Below are positions 9,944-19,177 of a DNA stretch of 64,000 nt, piece by piece; position 1 is the first letter of the stretch; each line of letters begins with the position of its first letter. Position numbers and translations under genes: made by a program. The stretch lies in contig NZ_CP004350.1 in assembly GCF_000550785.1 (NCBI RefSeq), forward strand, positions 910,009-974,008, given 5' to 3'. Below the pieces are notes generated by a model. It saw only the letters and a program-made list of their open reading frames with translations. It had not been told where the DNA came from and searched no databases. This DNA comes from Corynebacterium casei LMG S-19264 (lineage in GTDB: Bacteria; Actinomycetota; Actinomycetes; Mycobacteriales; Mycobacteriaceae).

Positions 9944-10071
9944 GAACTAATACTCCAGAGATTTAATTTAAGACATGGGGATATCCAGACAGGAAAGTAT
10001 GCCATCTTTGCGCAATCGATGCCTTGGTTTGTGAGTGGGTAGACTAAGCTGCGGTTTAAGAAGTTTGCGTC

Positions 10072-10653
10072 ATGTCAGAAGGGAAACGTCCTCCAGTGCC
10101 ATCATCCCGCGCCGTTTTATCCACCATCGCCAGCATTTCCATCGCTGGTGTAGCCCTCGCGGGCTGTTCCTTTTTTGACCCTGAGCCCTCCGGCTTGGGC
10201 TCCGATGAGGACCTGGTGGTGGAGACTTCTGAAGTTCCCCAATACCAGCCGGAAGACACCGATGATGAGCTAGTCACCGGTGACTTGACCAACCCGGTGG
10301 AGGACGAAGGCTACGGCGTGACCTGGTGGAATCAAGGCGTGCACCAGGACAACATCACCGGCTCCGTATTAACCATCAAGGTTCGCAACAACAATGATTT
10401 GCCCTTGCCTGCCGATGCCATTTCCGACCCCGTCCTCGAAGTCGCCGACGGCAACGGCGGCTGGACCGGCATTGACCTTTTGCCTTATGACCCAGAGGTC
10501 AACACCAACCTGATGGCACCTGGCCTGGACCGCCCACTCGGTGCTGGCGCGACCACCAACCTGCAATACCGCTTCGATGTCGCGCCGGGCAACCTGTGGA
10601 ATGCGCGCTTGAGCATCGGCAACGTCGTGTGGGAAGGAGACATGAACCTATGA
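10072..10653 (+). CDS. Putative secreted lipoprotein, coupled to idi
   Basis: This is a 193-residue protein of unknown function. The N-terminus has a signal with lipobox VALAGC (Cys about residue 32) followed by an acidic linker (SDEDLVVETSEVPQYQPEDT). The rest reads as a beta-rich domain (VLTIKVRNNNDLPLPADAI) resembling DUF4352-type extracellular Ig-like modules, but I cannot assign it firmly. Its stop overlaps the idi start (ATGA at 10650-10653), so the two are probably co-translated. The promoter would lie in 9944-10071, divergent from the ABC exporter. Confidence 0.8.
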   Translation: MSEGKRPPVPSSRAVLSTIASISIAGVALAGCSFFDPEPSGLGSDEDLVVETSEVPQYQPEDTDDELVTGDLTNPVEDEGYGVTWWNQGVHQDNITGSVLTIKVRNNNDLPLPADAISDPVLEVADGNGGWTGIDLLPYDPEVNTNLMAPGLDRPLGAGATTNLQYRFDVAPGNLWNARLSIGNVVWEGDMNL

Positions 10654-11204
10654 TGGAAGAAGTAGTCATCCTCGCGGATGAAAACGGTCAACCTGCCGGC
10701 ACTGAAAACAAGCTGGTGGTGCACACCGCCAACACCCCTCTGCATTTTGCATTCTCTGCCTGGCTGGTTCGCGATGGCCAGGTGCTGCTCACCCGCCGCG
10801 CACTGACCAAGCAGACCTGGCCGGGTGTGTGGACCAACTCTTTCTGCGGCCACCCTGCACCTGGTGAAACCAACGCCGAAGCAGTCCTGCGCCGCGCCGA
10901 GTTTGAGCTGGGCATCAACCCAGCTGACCTCGAAGAACCACAAGAAGTCCTGCCTGATTTCTCCTACCGCGCCGTGGATTCCTCTGGCATCGTGGAAAAT
11001 GAAATTTGCCCGGTCTTCATCACCACCCTCAAATCCGGTGCCGAGTACGAACCCAACCCCGCGGAAGTTGATTCCCAACTCTGGGTCGACATCGACCAAG
11101 TAATCGCCGCCGTTAAGGCCGCTCCCGGCGTATTCTCACCATGGATGGTGGAAGAGCTCGCATTCGACGAACTCCAGAAAGCGCTCACTGCCACGCTTTC
11201 TTGA
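10650..11204 (+). CDS. idi: Isopentenyl-diphosphate delta-isomerase, type I
   Basis: This Nudix-fold enzyme interconverts IPP and DMAPP, feeding polyprenyl and carotenoid/menaquinone synthesis. I place the start at ATG 10650 (184 aa, MMEEVVILADENGQ), which overlaps the stop of the lipoprotein gene. Visible motifs are LLTRRALTKQTWPGVWTNS followed by the catalytic Cys in FCGHPAPGE, and the metal-binding glutamates in ENEICPVF. Length matches bacterial type I enzymes. Position near malQ and aecD matches C. glutamicum gene order. Confidence 0.96.
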   Translation: MMEEVVILADENGQPAGTENKLVVHTANTPLHFAFSAWLVRDGQVLLTRRALTKQTWPGVWTNSFCGHPAPGETNAEAVLRRAEFELGINPADLEEPQEVLPDFSYRAVDSSGIVENEICPVFITTLKSGAEYEPNPAEVDSQLWVDIDQVIAAVKAAPGVFSPWMVEELAFDELQKALTATLS

Positions 11205-11237
11205 CCGACGCTTGACTCCGTCTTAGCCCTAGGAAAG

Positions 11238-11257
11238 ATTTCGTGTTTTTGCGAAAT
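11238..11257. repeat. Dispersed palindrome, copy 1 (ATTTCG...CGAAAT)
   Basis: Arms ATTTCG and CGAAAT surround TGTTTTTG between the convergent idi and HNH genes. Nearly the same element recurs at 21048-21069 and 23032-23055. Here it could serve as a bidirectional terminator, but the third copy lies between two gene starts, which argues against a purely terminator role. Confidence 0.5.
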
Positions 11258-11270
11258 TTCTTGAAGGGGT

Positions 11271-12869
11271 TTAGAACGGTGGGTCTTCTGGGCTGGTGGG
11301 AGTCTTGACTGTTTGCTCGGTTTCTTCTTGTTCTTTTTGTTTCGTGATTTTGTAGGCGAGTTCTTGTGCGAGCTTTTCGGCTTCTTTTAGTATTCGGCGT
11401 TCGTTTTCTTCACGTTCGTGCTCGAGTTTCTTCTTCTGGATCCGGGCCCATGGTGCGATATCGTCACTGACATCTAGGTCGATGCCTAGTTTGTGTATGG
11501 CTTCTAGCAGCATGAACACATTGTCATTAGCCAGTAGTGGGTTATTACCGTGTAGGTTTCCTTCGCGCATGAGCGCTTGAGCAAGTTTCACGTCATCGAC
11601 CCAGAGTTCATCGATAATGTCGCGGTGGTCTTGCTCGCGCCTATCTGCTTCAGCGCGCTGTGTGTAATACTCATCGATATCATCGGCCAGCTCATGCGCT
11701 CTGTCTTGCGCGTTTTTGCGCCGTGCGGCAATTTTTTGCTCGAAGGTCTGCAGCCAGCGCTTTGCACCGGTACCGATCGGACCGTCTTGTGCGGTATCTG
11801 AGACCCAGGAGCCGTCTTCAAACAACCAGTAGACAACATCCGATATCGGGTCGACGATGTACATCGCGCGGGTATCAGTCTTAATGTTGTGGTGGTGCTG
11901 ACACAGTGCAAACAGGTTTGCTGGTGAGGTGGGTCCGCCTTCTGCATAGTTGTGGCGGTGATCGAGTTGGCAGTTGTGTGCGGCAACATTGCAGCCTGGC
12001 CAACGACAGGTCCCATCACGACCTTCGACAAACGTACGTATTGCATCGGTGGGCTGATAGCTTGCGGTTTCAGCGTGCGCAGCCTCATCCGCGTCGATGA
12101 AGGTAGCGCCTTCGCGGAGCTTTTCCACGGTTTCAGGGCCCACCCAACCAACACCTTGTAAATAGGCTGGTGCGTTCTCGATGTCTTTCGCGGTAAACAA
12201 CACCAGCTTGGTCACCGCATCCTTGGCCGGGTAGTCACCGCTTAAGACCTGGAGCATGGCTTCGGCACGGGAAATACCGAGTGCGGTGGCGGTGGCTTTA
12301 ATACAGTCTTCTGCTTTTTGAATCTCATCATGCGGTGCTTCGACCGCCAATGAGGACGAGTTAGCGGTGAGTTTGCTTTTCACCGCGCGGCGCTGGGGTC
12401 GTGGATCTTTAACCGGTATCCGGTCATCAAACTCGTTAACTAACTGGCGCACACGTTGGGCGATACGGTCTGGGGTGGGAAGTTGCTGGTTTTCGATACG
12501 TGGGGTGAGATACCGGGCTATTTTGGCATCAATCTCAGAAATAACCTCTTCCCCAGCATCCGGCCCCAGTTTGGACATCGCGGTATCGATAGCGACGATA
12601 CGTGGGAAATCCAGATGCCAGTGCTGTTCAAGCACCGCATATAACTGTGGTAGCTCACGCGTTAAACGCTGCAATGCCAACAGTGTTTTAGTGACCGTGT
12701 TCGGGCTTTGACCGCAGTGCCGGGCGCACTGTTCGGTCACGAGTTCGAAATCTTCTTCTAACGCTGGAATTAGCTTTAACCACGCGGCGTATTCTGCGCG
12801 GCGGGTGGATAAATAGAGTTGGGCTAACGGTTTATTATGGTTACAAACTGCATAAAAGGGTGTGCTCAT
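11271..12869 (-). CDS. DUF222 / HNH-endonuclease-domain protein (13E12 repeat family)
   Basis: This is a 532-residue actinobacterial protein of the REP13E12/DUF222 family with a C-terminal HNH nuclease domain. The HNH signature is CRWPGC followed by NCQLDHRHNYAEGGPT and LCQHHHNIK, giving the His and Cys positions expected for metal binding. A charged coiled-coil-like tail follows (LEHEREENERRILKEAEKLA). Such genes are multicopy and often mobile in actinobacteria, but I see no inverted repeats marking an element. The biological role is unknown. It is transcribed toward idi. Confidence 0.88.
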   Translation of the reverse strand: MSTPFYAVCNHNKPLAQLYLSTRRAEYAAWLKLIPALEEDFELVTEQCARHCGQSPNTVTKTLLALQRLTRELPQLYAVLEQHWHLDFPRIVAIDTAMSKLGPDAGEEVISEIDAKIARYLTPRIENQQLPTPDRIAQRVRQLVNEFDDRIPVKDPRPQRRAVKSKLTANSSSLAVEAPHDEIQKAEDCIKATATALGISRAEAMLQVLSGDYPAKDAVTKLVLFTAKDIENAPAYLQGVGWVGPETVEKLREGATFIDADEAAHAETASYQPTDAIRTFVEGRDGTCRWPGCNVAAHNCQLDHRHNYAEGGPTSPANLFALCQHHHNIKTDTRAMYIVDPISDVVYWLFEDGSWVSDTAQDGPIGTGAKRWLQTFEQKIAARRKNAQDRAHELADDIDEYYTQRAEADRREQDHRDIIDELWVDDVKLAQALMREGNLHGNNPLLANDNVFMLLEAIHKLGIDLDVSDDIAPWARIQKKKLEHEREENERRILKEAEKLAQELAYKITKQKEQEETEQTVKTPTSPEDPPF

Positions 12870-13015
12870 AACTTTCTCATCTGTTTAGAACTGGTTTTCT
12901 ATAACCATAATACGAGCACCGGACACCACAAATCCAGTCGAACAAACAATCGAAACCGTTTCGTTATCAAAGTTTCGACGCCCTGCGTTCATGCAGTATG
13001 ACCGTGTAAGACAAA

Positions 13016-13046
13016 AGAACCCAAGCGCAGTGTGCGCTCAGGTTCT
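13016..13046. terminator. Hairpin at the 3' end of the carboxylesterase gene
   Basis: Arms AGAACC and GGTTCT flank an inner stem AGCGCA/TGCGCT with loop GTG. It lies between the start of the HNH gene and the stop of the minus-strand carboxylesterase gene, so it most likely ends the carboxylesterase transcript; no clear U-run is seen. Confidence 0.5.
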
Positions 13047-13058
13047 CATCGGCAAGTG

Positions 13059-14408
13059 CTAATTGCGGTCTATTTCCTCAACATTCATGGGGTATGCGTT
13101 GTAGAGGTAATCCAGCGTGCCTTTTTCAAGCTTTTGCTCGCCGGTTTCGAGGTTGAAGGTCATCACTGTGCGCTTGTCCTCTTCGGACGTGGCGCGGTAG
13201 GGCGGAAGGCCTTCTGGTTTGCCGGTTTTGATGAAGGACTGGACCCAGTTGTTGAGCTTGCGGGAGGTCTCCGCCTTCTTTTCATCGCGGATGTCAACGC
13301 CGTGTACGCCGAAGAGGTAGCGCAGTTCATCGCAGTGCAGCGCTGGCTTGGTGGACTTGGTAAATTCCAGCATCCAGGTCTGGCCTTGAGCGGCATCACC
13401 GGCCCATGCGACCCAGCGGCGGATTTGGGTATCGCCGATGCTGCGGCCCATGATGCGGTCTGGGTCGATCTTTTCAGCCTCATACTTCCACAGGTCATAG
13501 GACTCTTTGCGCATGCCCATCAAGATGATGGCCTTCTTGATGATCCAGCGTTTGAACCAGCCATCTTTCAGATTATCGGCCCATTTGCCGCCGATGTCGT
13601 GGTAGAACTCGTCACGGGTGGAGGCTAGGAGCACTGGGACATCAGCAAGCTCATTGGGATCGAAAGGTGCAGGGCCCAGCGCCATGTCCAGTAGATAGCG
13701 CGTGCGGAAAAGCTTGAAGGTGCGGGCAAGGCGTTTTGGAGAGGCCTTCTCAAAAGCCTCACGGGTGATGGGCTTGCCAAAGAAAGTGCGCAGCGTGCCT
13801 TTGCGTTGGGAGAAAGAATGACGCGGGTAGCACGGGGAAATGGCAATGACGCGGCGGAAGCTGCCGCGGTAGTGGTCTTTGCGCATCAGCCACAGCGCGG
13901 TGGTCGCACCGGCGGACTGGCCAACAACGGTGACATTGGTGGGGTCGCCGCCGAAAGCTTCGATGTTTTTCTGAATCCATTCCAGACCCATCTGGCAGTC
14001 ATCGATGCCGCGGTAGGAATGTGGCTCATCGCCCTTGAATTGTGCGAGTCCCTCAAACCCGACGCGGTAGCCCAGCTGCACCTGGACTACACCTTGGTGG
14101 GCATTCGCGGTGCCTTCCGCGCGCGGGTCTTCGTGGGTGCCGGACTCAAAACGGCCGCCGTGAATATAGACCAGCACTGGGTAGTCAGCGCCCGGGCGGG
14201 CATCGTCTGGCGTGGTGATGGACAAAGCGATGGCTTCGGGGCGTTTGATGGTGGCATCAATGACGCGCTCAGGGGTGAATTGCACTGGCTGCGCTGGGGC
14301 GAAGCGGGAGGGAAGATCCACAAAATCGAGGGAGTGGAAGTAGTTGACGCCATCACGGCTTAAGCCTTTGAAAATTCCAGCTGGAGCATGAGCGAGCACA
14401 GTAGACAT
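13059..14408 (-). CDS. Carboxylesterase type B family alpha/beta hydrolase
   Basis: This is a predicted serine esterase of 449 residues with an alpha/beta-hydrolase fold. Visible features are the oxyanion-hole region PVLVYIHGGRFESGTHEDPR, the MGLEWIQKNIEAFGGDP segment, and the nucleophile elbow GQSAGATT. The gene has no signal peptide, so action in the cytoplasm is likely. Natural ester substrates cannot be deduced. It is divergently placed from the small membrane gene at 14430/14460, with a very short shared upstream region. Confidence 0.92.
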   Translation of the reverse strand: MSTVLAHAPAGIFKGLSRDGVNYFHSLDFVDLPSRFAPAQPVQFTPERVIDATIKRPEAIALSITTPDDARPGADYPVLVYIHGGRFESGTHEDPRAEGTANAHQGVVQVQLGYRVGFEGLAQFKGDEPHSYRGIDDCQMGLEWIQKNIEAFGGDPTNVTVVGQSAGATTALWLMRKDHYRGSFRRVIAISPCYPRHSFSQRKGTLRTFFGKPITREAFEKASPKRLARTFKLFRTRYLLDMALGPAPFDPNELADVPVLLASTRDEFYHDIGGKWADNLKDGWFKRWIIKKAIILMGMRKESYDLWKYEAEKIDPDRIMGRSIGDTQIRRWVAWAGDAAQGQTWMLEFTKSTKPALHCDELRYLFGVHGVDIRDEKKAETSRKLNNWVQSFIKTGKPEGLPPYRATSEEDKRTVMTFNLETGEQKLEKGTLDYLYNAYPMNVEEIDRN

Positions 14409-14459
14409 GGTTATGCAGTTTAGCGGTTAATGGCCAGGCTTAAGTTATTATCAATCGCA

Positions 14460-14669
14460 ATGGATTGGTTTGTGGAATTTAGCGATGCGCTCACCCAGCC
14501 GTTTGCGACGGCTCCGGTGTGGCAGCAGATGGGCACCATCATTGTGGTGGGTGTGCCGGCCATGATCGTGCTGGCATGGGTGTTGATGCTTGTCATTGAC
14601 CTGCTCACCCAGTGGGTTAAGCGTGGGTGGCAGCGCACGGTTTCGTCCGTTTCTTCCCCCAACAGCTAA
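14460..14669 (+). CDS. Small single-helix membrane protein
   Basis: This is a short protein of unknown function. Two ATG starts are possible: 14430 (79 aa) or 14460 (69 aa, MDWFVEFSDALTQP). Neither has a strong ribosome-binding site; I prefer 14460 because the extra N-terminal residues look uninformative. A central hydrophobic segment (GTIIVVGVPAMIVLAWVLML) predicts one transmembrane helix, followed by a basic tail (WVKRGWQR). It is 11 bp upstream of the next small membrane gene and likely co-transcribed. Confidence 0.65.
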   Translation: MDWFVEFSDALTQPFATAPVWQQMGTIIVVGVPAMIVLAWVLMLVIDLLTQWVKRGWQRTVSSVSSPNS

Positions 14670-14680
14670 GATAGAGCACT

Positions 14681-14980
14681 GTGTCAACGCCAGAACCCAA
14701 TCCCGACAACGCCACCGCCAAGAACTCAGAATCAGAGCGCGTGGGTTTTGACGACGTTCAGCCGTTTAACCTGGACCCAAGCTATGACCCGCGGGAGGGT
14801 CTGTGGGACCCGGAGCGCGACCCCGAGCGTGAAGAAGTAGCCGACGCTGTGCCGGAGCCAGCACCGCCAGTGCCGGTGGTCAAACGCAAACGCGCGCTGC
14901 CGAAGTCGTGGGTGAAGGTTACCCTGCGCGCGATGTTCGTACTTATTCTCCTCGCAGCGCTGTGGGGCCTCTTTTACTAG
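14681..14980 (+). CDS. Acidic tail-anchored membrane protein
   Basis: This is a 99-residue hypothetical protein starting at GTG 14681. The first two thirds are acidic and proline-rich (YDPREGLWDPERDPE, PEPAPPVPVV), then KRKRALPKSW precedes a C-terminal hydrophobic helix (LRAMFVLILLAALWGLFY), so it should be tail-anchored with a cytoplasmic acidic head. Its 3' end overlaps the 3' end of the convergent malQ gene by 38 bp, and the overlap encodes most of the membrane helix. No function is known to me. Confidence 0.75.
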   Translation: MSTPEPNPDNATAKNSESERVGFDDVQPFNLDPSYDPREGLWDPERDPEREEVADAVPEPAPPVPVVKRKRALPKSWVKVTLRAMFVLILLAALWGLFY

Positions 14981-17084
14981 TCGCGGCGATGGCTTTGAAC
15001 AGGGAATTCTTGGCCAAGTCTTCAATGAGTACGGGCTTGCCCGCTGAATCACACAGCGGGATGCACCAGTTGGGGTAGAGGTCGCTGGTGGTGCCCGGCT
15101 GGTTTTGTGCGCGGATATCGCCCACCATGTCCACAAGGTTGGTGCAGGTGAGAGCTGATGGAGTACCGGCAATAAACGCGTGCAGGGCACCCATAAGTTG
15201 GGTGGGGTTGCCGCGATCTGCGCGCGAGAGGTTGGCGAAGTCGCGTTCAGGGAGCAAACCGGTCTCAGAGAGGAGGTGGAGGACTTGTGCCTGGAATGCC
15301 ATGTCTTCGGCTGCTTCTTCTTCCGCCGGGCGGGTGAAGAGACCGAGGCGGTCGCGCAACGTGATGTGTTCACCGCCAAGATAAGCCAAAGTTGGCGGCA
15401 GGTCGTGCGTGCCCACAGAAGACATGGCGAGCGGGCGGTATTGGTCCTGAGCTAGGGGAGCGCCGTTGTCCTCGCGTTCAAACCACACGATGGAAGTGCC
15501 CATAAAGCCCTTGTCACTCAACGTGCCCTGAATCCAGGGTTCCATGGTGCCCAGATCCTCACCAATCACCACGGCGCCGGCGCGTTCGGCTTCGAGCGCC
15601 AGGATGCCCAGCATGGCCTCAAAGTCATAGGCCACATAAGTACCGGTGGTTGGCGGAGACATGCGCGGAATCCAGAACAGGCGGAATAATCCCAGAATGT
15701 GATCGACGCGGACACCGCCGGAATTGCGCAGTACCGTAGCCAGCATGTCCCGCCATGGTTGGTAGCCAGCCTCCGCCAGGTGCACTGGGTTCCATGGCGG
15801 TTGGGACCAGTCTTGGCCTTGCTGGTTGTAATCATCTGGTGGCGCGCCAACGGAGGCTTGTGGCGTGAGGTATTCGCTGAGAATTTCCGCATCGGCACCA
15901 CCTGGGTGCACGCCCACGGCCAGGTCAGTGATGATGCCAATCTTCATCCCGGCATCAAGGGCGCGTTGGTGTGCGGCGCCGAGCTGTTCATCGCAAAGAA
16001 ACTGCAGCCAGGAATAAAAGGCCACGGAGTTAGCTTGTTCTTCCTCATCATCGGCGGCGTGGTGCCCGGATAGTGCTTCCTTGCGCGCGCACCACTGCGC
16101 GAAGCGGGCAAGGCCCTCGCCTTCGCGACGGGTAAAATCCTTAAATTTCTTTTGGCGCGCTTCAGTGTGCTGGAGAGCAAAAAGCTCACGCAGCACCGCC
16201 AGTTTGGCTTCAAAGATAGGGTTGCGTTCAATCGGTTCCGCGCTCCGGTTGCGCCCACGGAACTCGGCGGCGATCTCTTCGACGTCTGCGCGCAGGTCGG
16301 CATCGAGAAGCTCAAGCTCGGGGATGTCTTCAATGCGCAGGTAGATGGGGTTGATAAAACGCCTGGTCGTAGGCAGATATGGAGAATCTTCCACAGGTGG
16401 TTCTGGCTCAGCCGCGTGCAGCGGGTTAATCAGCAGGAAGTCGGCGCCCGCCTCACGCGCAGCAACTTCGGCCAGCTCCCCCAAGTCCCCGAAATCGCCC
16501 ATGCCCCAGGATTTCTGAGAGCGCACGGAATATAGCTGCGCCATCACGCCGGAGACAGGGGAGTCCACGAACTTATCGGCGGTGCTCAAACGCTGCGGGG
16601 TAATAATCAGCGGGCAGGTGTACTCGCGCTCAAAGCCATCAGAGCGCAGCACCAGTTGATGAAAGCCCAACGGCAGGTCACCCGGGATGTGGAAGGTGGC
16701 CTCGCCCCACAACGTGTCATCGACAGTCACTGCGGCAGAGTCGTTGGCGTCTTGATAGACCTCTCGCTCACTGCCATCCTCGAGTGCAACGTGCACAAGG
16801 GCCGAAGCGCCGTCATGAACATGCACATTGAAGGACTTCTCCGTACCTGACGGCGCCACTACCGCAGAAGGTAGTGGGCGCGAGGAGCGCGCAAGATAGT
16901 CCAAATACAAACGGTTAGTAAGCTCGTCCTCATCCGGTTCGGCGGATAAGTTCACGTCCAAAGCGCGAAGAGTGTACTCCAGCGTGGCATCCGAAACGTC
17001 AATCCACTGGCCACCTTGAGAAAAATAGCCGACGGAAATGTCGTGGTTGCTCGCGAGTTCTTCCAATAACTGGCGGTATGTCAC
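14943..17084 (-). CDS. malQ: 4-alpha-glucanotransferase (amylomaltase, GH77)
   Basis: This disproportionating enzyme transfers maltodextrin segments between alpha-1,4-glucans in maltose/glycogen metabolism. The product is 713 residues, typical for the long actinobacterial MalQ with an extra N-terminal beta domain. GH77 features include IGIITDLAVGVHPGGADAE, VRVDHILGLFRLFWIP (nucleophile Asp region), VVIGEDLGTMEPWI (acid/base Glu) and SVGTHDLPPTLAYLGG. The convergent membrane gene overlaps its last 38 bp. The gene position near fadD matches C. glutamicum. Confidence 0.95.
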   Translation of the reverse strand: MTYRQLLEELASNHDISVGYFSQGGQWIDVSDATLEYTLRALDVNLSAEPDEDELTNRLYLDYLARSSRPLPSAVVAPSGTEKSFNVHVHDGASALVHVALEDGSEREVYQDANDSAAVTVDDTLWGEATFHIPGDLPLGFHQLVLRSDGFEREYTCPLIITPQRLSTADKFVDSPVSGVMAQLYSVRSQKSWGMGDFGDLGELAEVAAREAGADFLLINPLHAAEPEPPVEDSPYLPTTRRFINPIYLRIEDIPELELLDADLRADVEEIAAEFRGRNRSAEPIERNPIFEAKLAVLRELFALQHTEARQKKFKDFTRREGEGLARFAQWCARKEALSGHHAADDEEEQANSVAFYSWLQFLCDEQLGAAHQRALDAGMKIGIITDLAVGVHPGGADAEILSEYLTPQASVGAPPDDYNQQGQDWSQPPWNPVHLAEAGYQPWRDMLATVLRNSGGVRVDHILGLFRLFWIPRMSPPTTGTYVAYDFEAMLGILALEAERAGAVVIGEDLGTMEPWIQGTLSDKGFMGTSIVWFEREDNGAPLAQDQYRPLAMSSVGTHDLPPTLAYLGGEHITLRDRLGLFTRPAEEEAAEDMAFQAQVLHLLSETGLLPERDFANLSRADRGNPTQLMGALHAFIAGTPSALTCTNLVDMVGDIRAQNQPGTTSDLYPNWCIPLCDSAGKPVLIEDLAKNSLFKAIAATSKRGPTALRGE

Positions 17085-17151
17085 ACCAAGCTATTCTGCC
17101 ACACAAGATGCATTGATAAGCTGGGAAGAGTTATTTTCCTTGTGAAGCCAT

Positions 17152-19005
17152 ATGGAAGGCCGTCAACGCATGCCCCTGCAAGAAACCCATACTCCCGCAG
17201 AATTTGAAATCCTCCCTAATGAAACCTGTCTAACCGCGCTGATGGACACGGCGAAAGCGCGTCCACATGGCGTGATGTTTACCCGCCCGGCAAATTATGA
17301 GTGGGTTAATGTTACAGCCAAAGAGTTCATCCGTGAGGTATTCGATGTTGCTAAGGGCATCATCGCCGCGGGCGTGAACCAGGGTGATCGGGTCATTATT
17401 ATCTCGGAGACCCGCTATGAGTGGTCATTGTTGGACTTTGCTATTTGGGCCGCAGGTGCGGTGTCGGTTCCGGTTTATCCTTCTTCTTCACTGTCACAGG
17501 TTCGCTGGATGACCGAGGATTCAGGTGCGGTCTTAGCCATTACAGAGAGCAAGGACCACACCGAGTTAGTGCAGCATTTGCTTGTCGATGCCTCGGGCAA
17601 TCCAGTTCTTTCTGGCTCGACTTCTAAGCTGCGCCGCATCCTGGAGATTAATTCCTCGGCGGTGGACACTTTGAAGTTTGAGGGACGTTCCTTAAAGGAT
17701 GAGGAAGTTCAGGCGCGTATTGCGGCGACCTCTTCTGATGACTTGGCGTCTTTGGTCTATACCTCCGGCACCACCGGTAAGCCCAAGGGCTGCATTTTGA
17801 CCCACGCGAACTGGCTGGCTGAGGCGCGCGGGCTGTTGACCAATCCTATTGGCGCGATTGCCGTGCCGGGCTCGCGCGTACTGACCTTCCTGCCGATGGC
17901 GCATGTGTTCTCCCGCGCGGTATCTCTGGCGGTGGCGATTGGTGGCGCGACGCAGAACCACTGGTCGGATTTCTCTACGCTGTCGATGGAATTCCAGCGC
18001 TCCCGCCCGAACCTAATTCTGGGAGTGCCTCGCGTGTTTGAAAAGGTGCGTAACTCCGCGGCGCAAAAGGCTGCCGATGGCTCCGCTTTCAAGCGCGGCA
18101 TTTTCGAGCAAGCCGAGCAAACTGCCATTGAATACTCCAAGGCGTTGGATACTCCAGAAGGTCCAAACCGCGTGCAAAAGACGAAGCACCGCCTGTTTGA
18201 CCGTCTGGTGTACTCCAAGATTCGTGATGGCGTGGGCGGCTCGGTGCACTACTGCATTACTGGTGGCTCGGCCATGAGCCAGGACCTGTTGCACTGGTTC
18301 CGCGGCATCGGCGTGCCGGTTTATGAAGGCTATGGCCTGACTGAGGTAGCAGCGGCTGCTGCGGTGGACTTTGATGACCAGCAGATTGGTACCGTCGGCC
18401 CACCGATTGGCGGCATGACCATTCGCACCAATGAAGACGGCGAGATTATGGTGAAGGGCCCAACCGTGTTCGCTGGCTACTGGAACAATGACGAAGCCAC
18501 CCAAGAATCCATGGAAGGCGAGTGGTACAACACCGGTGACTTGGGTGAGATTCTGGCCAACGGCAAGTTGATGATTACAGGCCGCAAGAAGGATCTGATT
18601 GTTACCGCCGGTGGCAAGAATGTTTCTCCTGGCCCAATGGAAGATATCCTGCGCGCGCACCCACTGGTGTCCCAGGCCATGGTGGTCGGTGATGGCAAGC
18701 CATTCGTCGGCATGCTGGTGACGTTGGATCCGGATGCGCTAAAGCGTTGGAAGCTGACCCACAACATTCCGGAAAACCGTCAGATCAAGGACATGGCTAC
18801 TGACCCGCAGCTGCGCGCGGAAATCCAAGATGCCGTCAATGATGTCAACGCCACCGTGTCGCACGCGGAGGGAATCAAGAAGTTCTACATCCTAGAAACT
18901 GATCTGACTGAAGAAGAAAATGAGCTCACCCCAACGCTCAAGGTCAAGCGCAACGTGGTGGCGCAACGCTACGCGCACGCGATTGATCACCTCTACACCC
19001 GCTGA
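17152..19005 (+). CDS. Long-chain fatty-acid-CoA ligase (FadD15-like AMP-forming enzyme)
   Basis: This adenylate-forming ligase activates fatty acids to acyl-CoA. It is up to 617 residues; an alternative ATG at 17170 (MPLQETHTPAEFE) has GGAAGG about 10 bases upstream and may be the true start. The AMP-binding motif LVYTSGTTGKPKGCILTH is intact, followed by YEGYGLTEVAAA, YNTGDLGE and ITGRKKDLIVTAGGKNVSPG with the catalytic lysine region. The family in corynebacteria and mycobacteria is usually called FadD15. It is divergent from malQ. Confidence 0.94.
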   Translation: MEGRQRMPLQETHTPAEFEILPNETCLTALMDTAKARPHGVMFTRPANYEWVNVTAKEFIREVFDVAKGIIAAGVNQGDRVIIISETRYEWSLLDFAIWAAGAVSVPVYPSSSLSQVRWMTEDSGAVLAITESKDHTELVQHLLVDASGNPVLSGSTSKLRRILEINSSAVDTLKFEGRSLKDEEVQARIAATSSDDLASLVYTSGTTGKPKGCILTHANWLAEARGLLTNPIGAIAVPGSRVLTFLPMAHVFSRAVSLAVAIGGATQNHWSDFSTLSMEFQRSRPNLILGVPRVFEKVRNSAAQKAADGSAFKRGIFEQAEQTAIEYSKALDTPEGPNRVQKTKHRLFDRLVYSKIRDGVGGSVHYCITGGSAMSQDLLHWFRGIGVPVYEGYGLTEVAAAAAVDFDDQQIGTVGPPIGGMTIRTNEDGEIMVKGPTVFAGYWNNDEATQESMEGEWYNTGDLGEILANGKLMITGRKKDLIVTAGGKNVSPGPMEDILRAHPLVSQAMVVGDGKPFVGMLVTLDPDALKRWKLTHNIPENRQIKDMATDPQLRAEIQDAVNDVNATVSHAEGIKKFYILETDLTEEENELTPTLKVKRNVVAQRYAHAIDHLYTR

Positions 19006-19094
19006 TCCCCCGCAAAAGATGTTGGCTGTGAATTTTCGGAGTGTCTAACAGAAATCCGTCAGGATTTGGAATAAAGTCAGTCGCGTTAACCATC

Positions 19095-19117
19095 ACCCTC
19101 AAGTTCAACTTGAGGGT
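19095..19117. promoter_or_regulatory. Perfect 23-bp palindrome resembling a MerR/SoxR-type operator
   Basis: Arms ACCCTCAAGTT and AACTTGAGGGT flank a single central C. The half-site CCTCAAGTT is like those of SoxR-family MerR regulators, although the usual SoxR site has an even centre. It lies 61 bp upstream of the start at 19178. No merR gene is visible nearby, so any regulator acts in trans. A plain hairpin after fadD is the alternative. Confidence 0.45.
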
Positions 19118-19177
19118 CAAGTCAAATGGCTTGAGATCAACTATTGGGCGTACATTGCGGAAAGGTAGGCCGAGCCA

